From assembly GCF_963678635.1 (NCBI RefSeq), contig NC_087062.1, positions 58,668,129 through 58,732,128 on the forward strand: a stretch of DNA of 64,000 nt, in the 5' to 3' direction. The notes beneath the pieces are model-generated. The model was not told where the DNA came from and ran no database searches. It saw nothing but the letters and a program-made list of their open reading frames with translations. Positions 57,113-64,000 of this stretch are shown here, piece by piece. Position 1 is the first letter of the stretch. Every line of letters begins with the position of its first letter. The DNA is from Symsagittifera roscoffensis. Its lineage: Eukaryota > Xenacoelomorpha > Acoela > Convolutidae. Both the position numbers and the translations under genes were made by a program.

Positions 57113-58116
57113 TTTTTGACCGTTTTTTGGAACATTGACCGTTTTTTGGAAATTTTTTTACTTCTCTCGAAAATACCCTGCCATTCTTAGGTTAAGAATT
57201 CAATCGAGAGAGAAACCCGAATTTGGAAATTTCCTCTGCAGAAAAAAATATGGATTTCGGAAAGTCAAGTTTATAAAGTTTTGACCGTTTTTTAAAATCT
57301 TTTAACTTTTCTGATAAACTATCCTCAAAAATCTTAAATGAGGGGTTCAATCGAAAGATCGGCTGCGAGAATTTTTCCTGCAAAAGCGGCATCGCCTTAA
57401 AATTTTGCAAGAAAAATGTTTTGTTCTTGGGAAAATTTCAATTCCTGAAAAATTTTTACTCTCACTTATTTTAGTAGAGAAACAACTATTTTGAAATTAC
57501 CCATCGTGTGGCGAATTCAAAAGTAATCGAACAGGTACCTGCAGCTTTAACTTCGCCCCTAATTTTCCACAAAATGCTTTTTTAATTTTGTGTTGTATTC
57601 GAAATAGAGGAAGCTCCGCTCCGCTTCGCCTCGCTGTTAGACATTTGCTGTCAAAAAATATTTTTTATGTCTTTAGACAATTGCTGTCACATATTTGTTT
57701 TTAAAATGTATTTAGATAATAACCGATCGTGACACTAGGAAGATGGCATATTGGACGAGAGAGAAGAGAGTGAATAGAGCGCAATGAAGGGTCAGAGCAA
57801 CGTTCACCTGAAACAGATCAGAAAAGTTTTTTTAACTACTCACACGCCACACCCTCCAACGTAGGTTGGGTGTAGGTGAATGTTTGAATGTGAATCATTA
57901 TTTTCATAAACAGTTGAAGAACCAAACCTTCACATTTACTTCATGTAAGCTCTATTTTTTTTTCAATGTATACCATTACCATCTCATAGGCTTCAGTTAA
58001 ATTGAACTGCTGTTTTTTACTACCTGGGCTGAAAAGCTTGAATCTTGATTTGACCTCAACGGTTTAATGATGTCCGGTTTTCGACCCATCCTGACACGTT
58101 CAAACCAAGACTTCGG

Positions 58117-58502
58117 TCGAGCCAAAATCAAAACAGAGTCGAATATAGTTGAACCATGGATCTAATAAGGTCGAATCATGTCTCAAACGGTCTTGGCTCA
58201 AACAGAGTAGAATCCTGGGTAAAACATGGTAAATTCCTGGCTACAATAGAGTCGAAACAAGCATCGAACAGGGTCAAATCATGGGTCTAACAGGTTCGAC
58301 TCATGGGCCTAACAGGGTCAGACCATGGGTCAAACAGGGTCGAACCATGAGTCAAACATGGTCGAACCGACGATCTAACAGTGTAAATTCCAGTATCTAA
58401 TTGGGTGAAATCAAGCGTCGAACAGGGTCGAATCATGGATTAAACAGGGTCAAATCCTGGTTCAAACAGGGTCGAATGATTGGTAAAAGAGAGTTGATTC
58501 AT
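58117..58502. repeat. 22-bp minisatellite (unit 2)
   Basis: Same array as in unit 1, apparently without any difference in repeat number or sequence. This is notable because minisatellites normally change quickly. Confidence 0.85.
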
Positions 58503-58927
58503 GCGTCGAACAGTTTCGAATAATGCGTGAATAGAAAAACAATACAGTTTTTCACACAAACAAAAGTTAAGCGACGTTACAAGACCCACCCGAAAAATTG
58601 AATTCCTATATACTACGTTTGTGAGCTGAATAAGAAACGACATTTCGACTTACTTAACTACTTTCGATAATTATCATTTTTTCAATGCCCAGTAATGATA
58701 TTTTTGCTATTATTGAATCATTGTCTTTTTTTCGAGGGGGTTTAAAAAACGGCCATTTGATGAATTCGGACTAATAATTGCTGTTTATAACTTTAGTCAT
58801 TCTTTTCCGGTCGAAATGTCTATTTTATGTTCCGACTTTCAAAGTCGATATCATACTGTCACTGCTGGACCGCAAAACCATAATCAAAGCAAATGTTTAA
58901 GTATTGCACAGCCACCAGCGACACAGT

Positions 58928-59323
58928 CACCAGCGGATTTAGGGGGGGGGCGGACACCCCCCCCCCTCAGGGATTCGACCCCCTGCCGACCCAAAGGGTC
59001 CCCCTTTGCCCTTTGTACAATTTTAAGATATCCATTTTTCGCTGACTGGCACTAAAATTTTATATTTAAAGCCGCCCTCGGCGCTAATTGTGAGGGGGAT
59101 GGCGCGCCGAAAAAGCGCGATATTTTGGTCAAAACTTGCCAAAAAGTGCCTAAAAACGCCTTTTTCAAAACTTCGCCATTTTGGTCAAAATGGTGTCTTT
59201 ATAGTGATTTGGTAGAGCTCAGAAAATCATTTTGGTCGACCTAAAAAAAAAACAAAAGGTCGACAAAATTTTCAAAAACTTTTTGAAAATCCGCCCCCCG
59301 AGAAAATCCTAGATCCGCCCCTG
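58928..59323. mobile_element. hAT-like MITE with CAGGGGCGGATCTAGG terminus (unit 2)
   Basis: Duplicate of the MITE at 55641, including both target-site 8-mers, so it was copied with the tandem block and did not transpose separately. It is three bases shorter through homopolymer length differences. Confidence 0.88.
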
Positions 59324-60396
59324 GACACAGCCAAATTGTTCGACCACGGTGAAAGAAAACCTCCACCTCAAGCATGATGAAAAACCATCCTGAGCAGGGT
59401 TAAATTAAATTTCAACCACTTCTCTTCCGACAACTGGCATTTTGTCAGCTAAAACATGCAACCGCATGAAAATTCTTTGTATTGCGACGGTTCAAATCAA
59501 TTGACAGCTAGGCACTTTCTCGCTGCAAAACGGCATAATTATCACAAAGTTTTCAAATGAGCCGTTTAAAAATTCTTTCTCTCAGAACATCTTTTAAATT
59601 TTCAAAACTCAATACTCATCAGATTTTGCCTTCACACTTTTGTATTTTTTGATATCTTTCCCTAGCTATTTAGCTGCATTAAATAAATTATTGTTTTTCA
59701 CCCCATGTTTCATGAAAACGAGCCCAGACAAAAACTTCGTATTAATTGCTTTTGCACCAGAAGAAGACGTAATATCGGCGGCTTTTCGGCTACTATCCCT
59801 CGAGGTTTTGTTTTATGGCTTTTATGGCCTGATATAGGTTACTTCGAAGCCTCGTGGTACGGTGCTACAATCCTTACCGACGATTGAATAAACCTTTCAA
59901 ATCTCCACAGGGAGTTTGAAAATGCAAAGGACGGGAAACATAAAACTAAAAATAGCTCATGAAAAATATCTCCCCTGCCCCGGGAGGTTAAAACGTTTGC
60001 AGGATAATTAAAATAAAGATCTTGGAAGGCTCACTGGGTAAACTTGGAAGGCTCACTGGAAGTTGATTTGAGCTCGGGGCTAGAGTTCATGGAGGTCAGG
60101 AATTGTTTGTTTGGAATTTGGTGGCGTTTGTTTTCTTTGGTTGAATCGATCGTGACAATTACCGCATACTTGTATCTAATAAGCGGGACGAGATTGATAA
60201 AAGGAACCAAACTTGGCTTTTGTTAGTGTTGACAGGGAGCGGGATGGAGCAATAAAACTTGTGAGGAGGAGTGAATTAGGCGGATGCTATGACTGAAAGG
60301 GGAGGGCGATACTTGAACCAAAACTACGTGTAAATGAAGATAAAGCATTGTAGGAAACCCGAGAGCCTCCAAGAGGCAGAAAAAAACTGCGAAGTC

Positions 60397-62793
60397 AAGG
60401 GATAGTTGGTTCTCGAAATTAAAGAGTTTGAGAGCTGAAAACGGAAAGTCGATCTTGAGTGAGGCGAGTGCAAAACTTTGAGTCGATTTGATCTCGGAGA
60501 ATAGTGACTGTCAAGCTGATAACTGATAGCCAAAAAATTGGAGTGGGTGAGCGAAAAAGAAGTTAGGATTGCGTTAGTAAAAATTGATTCACTCGATTAA
60601 AGATTAACGCCAATCTGAAATGCGAGAGGCACTCTTGAAATTAGTTATCATCACAGATCTTGCAAAATGAACTAGACGTTGAAAAAAAAAACATTCTGGA
60701 AAAGAGAAAAGGGGCGCAGCAGAGTTCGATAGAGTAAAACTCAAACCTTCAAAAAATCCGTTTAAAAACGGAAATTGTCAGCTCGTGTTGGAAATCAGGC
60801 TTCGCTTTGCCACTTCTAATACAAGTAATACAAGCCAGAGAAAGACCTTAGGAACAAAGAGGATCAAAACAGAGAGAAGCCGTCAAAAAACATGCCAATT
60901 GGCAAATTGTTTTTTTTTCGAGAAAGAAACAACAAACAGAGACTTTATCAAGCCAGTGGAAAATATTTGAACTGGGTGTTCTGTGATTTATTGCATAAGA
61001 TATTTCATTTTGTTTCGAAGAAACGGTTCAGCTATTTGTAATTCTGTGTTGTTTCTTACAAATAAGCTTGAACTAACTCAATGATACCAAAATGCCACTT
61101 GTTTCCAGAGGTCTCGGCGCTCTCATTACTGACTAGAAAGGGAAACCTTGTTTATATGATTTTTTCACAGTTTTCAATGCAATTAATATATTATTAAAAA
61201 TGTTGAAAGTTTGAACAAGAAAAATGATGTTAAAGAAAATAATCAGTCAGGGTGTGTTTTTAAACAGAATACCGAGTTAAGGAAACTTCTGTGCAGCAAA
61301 CTCTAACTTTAGGGCTTCTCTCAAGGTTTGAGATCACGTGGCTCTTATGATAAAGCAGAAAAGATTTTAATTTAAGATTAGCTACTTTCAAAAACACTAA
61401 TTAAAGATGTTACGGCCCCAAGAAATATATCCTTACCACCTAATTGAAGATGGTCAGACCTTAACAAACAAATCCTGAAAAATATAACTTGTTATTCAAA
61501 TTTTGTCAATTTTGTTTGTCTTTGATGTTGGAATCATGCAAACACTATATCGAGCCAATCGACCCACTTCTATGCCGTACCTAAGGTGTGTCGAGAAAGT
61601 TCAAATTCATTCATATTTGTCTGAACAAGTCCCAACTTGGTCAAGCCAGTCGGAACAATTTTGAAGGTAGTCACGCGTACACTTTTTTTTATTATAATAC
61701 CAAAATGAACTTTGATTAGGTCAACCCGTGGAAAATTATTTGCTGTTGAAAGGTCAATTTTTGTTTTCATAGGACAAGAAAGTCAAAACTTACCCTATTT
61801 AAGATAGCTAATGCAAAAATACATCAATTTTTGGCCGAGAAAAAATACAAAATGATAAAAAAAGACCCCGACTTTTAATTCGCTCTCAAAACTTTTTCAA
61901 ATTAAATTGAGCCAACAAAAAATTCGTGCAGTTAATGCATTGATAGACAAAAGATGTATCACTAAGTAATTGAAGTTGCACGTGTTCCTTTTGCGTGGGA
62001 GTGCAGTCGCAAAATTAGGCGGTTGGAGTCCTGATCGAGCGAGGACGTTCTTCCTCAAGATTTGATCCCCGTAAGTTCTAATTTACCTTAGTTTTTTGGT
62101 AAACAGGCCCTACAATTACTCTAATGAACCCTTTGGCGCCAAAATAAACTAAATTTTTTGAGTGATCATAACATTTAAGATGATTTTTTTGCGATGATGA
62201 AGTTTTTTGAAAAAAAAATGGTCTTCGTAGGGCTTTGGGAGGGCTTGGAAGAATTTGTTCGGCCTAAAAAAATGGTTTACAAAGTTAAGAAGATGTTAAA
62301 TTTGCGCATGTGTCGGTTTGTTTGTGTGTATGTGTGTTTGTGGGGGGGGGGGTTGTTTTTAAAAGTAAACTTAACATCTAATTTGCTTTGAAATTAAGAC
62401 AGAACTTTTAGGACTTCGGAACGGTCAAATAAAATCAAATAAATATTTTCTAGTAGTGAATATTATTGTTCCGACCATTTGAAAAATGGAGAGAAAATTT
62501 GTTTTCAGGTGTGTTTTAAATTTTTATTTTTTTGTTTTTCCATGCAAAATCAGCTACCACTAAAAATTATTGGAGAGAATTGAGTGATATATCATATTAA
62601 AGCTCTTACAGCAAATTATTTTTTTTTGTTTTTTTTAGTTTTTTTTTCAAAATATGTTGCCGTGTTTGCCTATTTTACTGCGAATGTCGAATATGCCTAA
62701 AGTATAGTCATATTTCAGATCCTTTTTTCACACCACGCAGAAAAAAAACTACACTTATTTGAAGAAAAACAAAAAACTTTTTTCTCGTAGTTT
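60397..62793. other. AT-rich DNA, no recognised gene
   Basis: No transposon ends or coding frames that I can support. 61.99-62.09 kb is a G+C-richer patch ending in TTTGATCCCCGTAAGT. It could be a small exon with a GTAAGT donor or a tRNA-derived SINE fragment; neither can be shown. A G run of ten lies at 62342. Confidence 0.45.
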
Positions 62794-63009
62794 TTAAAAA
62801 CTATGATCGGAATATTCTGTGCTACTTGCGCAGTAACCGGCTATCCTTGTTACCGTTTGCATGCGCACTGTTTCCGATTGTTGTTGAGGTGCTCTGTCGA
62901 TGTTCTTCTTCGCGAGGTCTTGCAGCAGTCTGACAGTCATTCCAGCCACAAGCAGCAGCGTCGGCACTCCGAAAAAAGTGATTGTGTTGGAAAAATGCAC
63001 TCCCGCTGC
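62794..63009 (-). CDS. Candidate terminal exon of a small membrane protein
   Basis: Minus strand, 71 codons and a stop after a possible acceptor TTTTATAG/GCAGCGG. It reads AAGVHFSNTITFFGVP, then TLLLVAGMTVRLLQDLAKKN. One hydrophobic helix is followed by basic and polar sequence (PQQQSETVRMQTV), the layout of small inner-membrane or ER proteins. G+C is well above the flanks. A 37-codon ATG frame just upstream on the same strand (63113-63226, MIPLASGLPQLGRFRLQSWY, basic, presequence-like) ends in a stop before this exon, so the joining is unresolved. I do not recognise the family. Confidence 0.3.
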   Translation of the reverse strand, partial: AAGVHFSNTITFFGVPTLLLVAGMTVRLLQDLAKKNIDRAPQQQSETVRMQTVTRIAGYCASSTEYSDHSF

Positions 63010-63464
63010 CTATAAAACCCAAAAATATATTCGTAGTTTCTGCGATTCGCAAAGGATTTAAGAAATACTTTCCAGCCAGCTTAAGCAATTTTTACCCTTA
63101 ATATAGACTGAGTTATTTAGATGAGCGAAGCTCTTTATAGAGACTCAAGGCTGGAACTTTCTTGTGGTACCACGATTGCAGCCGAAATCGGCCGAGCTGT
63201 GGTAGACCCGAAGCTAGAGGTATCATTGCAGTGGCATGGGATCGATTGCACTATCTGACGATCTCGAAGTAAAGGCCTTACCATTATGATAAGTGCCTTG
63301 GTAAATACAATCTTAGTTAATGATTTATAAATCAAATGAAAAGAGCAGTTTGGGCTATAATTTAGAATTCGGGAAAGTTGGATTTCAGAATCAAAATTGC
63401 CTTTAAAAAAATAGTGAAAATGGCAGATAGCTAAAATCAAATTTCGTAACTTTTACAATTTCAG
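63010..63464. other. Spacer between two candidate exons
   Basis: It contains the short minus-strand ATG frame 63113-63226 described with the exon at 62794-63009. Otherwise nothing is recognised. Confidence 0.35.
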
Positions 63465-63692
63465 GATTGTTTTGCCTTAGCTAAATGCTTAATGCTTAAA
63501 AGAAGCGACAAAAATTGTTTCGATGACCTAACCTGGCTGCAGTCTGGACCATCATCAAATGACAATCTACCTAGAACAATTCTAGGGATTCCAAGTATCA
63601 CGAGAGTCAGAAGAAACACTGATATGGGTATCCAAGCACTCCTGGAGCAGGACGACGAAACTCAACCACTTAAACCTCACTTGATATTTTAA
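63465..63692 (+). CDS. Candidate 3'-terminal exon, unknown protein
   Basis: Plus strand, 75 codons and a TAA, open from a good acceptor (TTTTACAATTTCAG/GATTG). It reads DCFALAKCLMLKRSDKNCFD and ends DETQPLKPHLIF. The composition is not low-complexity and is richer in G+C than its surroundings, but there is no motif I know. An AATAAA lies near 63957. No upstream partner exon was found on this strand, so this could be an old retroelement or pseudogene fragment. Confidence 0.33.
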   Translation, partial: DCFALAKCLMLKRSDKNCFDDLTWLQSGPSSNDNLPRTILGIPSITRVRRNTDMGIQALLEQDDETQPLKPHLIF

Positions 63693-64000
63693 ATACAATT
63701 TTATTATAAAAATTCGACACTAGTTTTGGGTTAACAATTTTAAGAGAGAACAAAAAAATTGATTGCTGTTTAAATATCATAGAATATTCCGACTACACTG
63801 ATGTAGAATTTTTTTTTCAAATTTCAAAAAATAATTTCAAAAAAATTTCAATTTTTTTATTTTATCCGAAAAATCATGTTATTTTCTCTGAAAAAGGAGA
63901 TTAAATTCGGCACAAAAAATTTAAAATGAAGGATATTAACAGCAATGAGGGATTATAATAAAAATTGTAGCAGAAATAAGTTGTAAACCAGTCTCTGATT
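63693..64000. other. AT-rich end of window
   Basis: Nothing recognised except a possible polyadenylation word AATAAA near 63957 on the plus strand. Confidence 0.5.

Larger units (their letters stand above)
57131..60396. repeat. 3.27-kb tandem duplication, unit 2
   Basis: Second copy, joined to unit 1 through an 18-base junction (57113-57130) that repeats the TTGACCGTTTTTTGG word found at the unit start. The differences I noticed are few: shorter G and C tracts in the MITE, a G/T change in GGGAGAGCTC against GGTAGAGCTC, and single changes near 57151 and 57569. Confidence 0.93.

Overview
The window reads as a piece of an AT-rich invertebrate animal genome. Evidence: one intron-rich gene of the FHL/Limpet LIM-only family, introns of 5-6 kb, abundant hAT-type miniature transposons with 8-bp target duplications, remains of Ty3/Gypsy-like LTR elements and a jockey/CR1-like LINE, and a 200-base run of N typical of a scaffolded assembly. 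The phylum cannot be fixed from the sequence. There is no prokaryotic-style operon, CRISPR array, rRNA or convincing tRNA.

1-16.8 kb holds the 5' part of the FHL/Limpet-like gene on the minus strand. Two LIM-coding exons (1-165, running off the window, and 6184-6405) join in phase 0. Upstream lie two candidate alternative first exons (11296-11508 and 16515-16700). Both begin at an ATG, end at a donor in phase 0, and have a TATA-like box upstream. The introns carry a family of about 190-220 bp MITEs (TIR GGCTCTTTTCCAG, 8-bp TSDs), including a three-level nest at 4.5-5.4 kb, and long foldback elements.

16.8-25.1 kb has no recognised gene. It holds several copies of a dispersed repeat marked by a GCGCG-rich internal palindrome; two of them form a 470-490 bp inverted repeat around 23.2-25.0 kb. 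25.4-43.1 kb is a compositionally distinct, T/G-rich block (A/C-rich on the minus strand) made of decayed Gypsy-like DNA on the minus strand. An env-like region lies at 26-31 kb, followed by a three-copy direct tandem array (31.10-43.12 kb). Each unit keeps integrase-related sequence and a Pro/Ser-rich segment, but no reverse transcriptase motif was found by eye.

43.1-52.3 kb contains a minus-strand LTR (TGT...ACA) with a primer-binding-site-like sequence, a possible coiled-coil pseudogene, a LINE relic (47.75-50.35 kb), a foldback element, a cluster of GCGGATTCCGC palindromes and two adjacent hairpin elements. After the N gap, a roughly 530-bp divergent repeat leads into two almost identical 3.27-kb tandem units (53.84-60.40 kb). 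Each unit carries a 22-bp minisatellite and a hAT-like MITE. The last 4 kb has two weak candidate exons on opposite strands (62794-63009 minus, 63465-63692 plus).

Nothing here amounts to a new multi-gene system. The points most worth checking are the alternative 5' exons of the FHL gene, the integrase-bearing tandem array with mosaic history, the nested MITEs, and the near-identical tandem duplication, which may be an assembly artefact.
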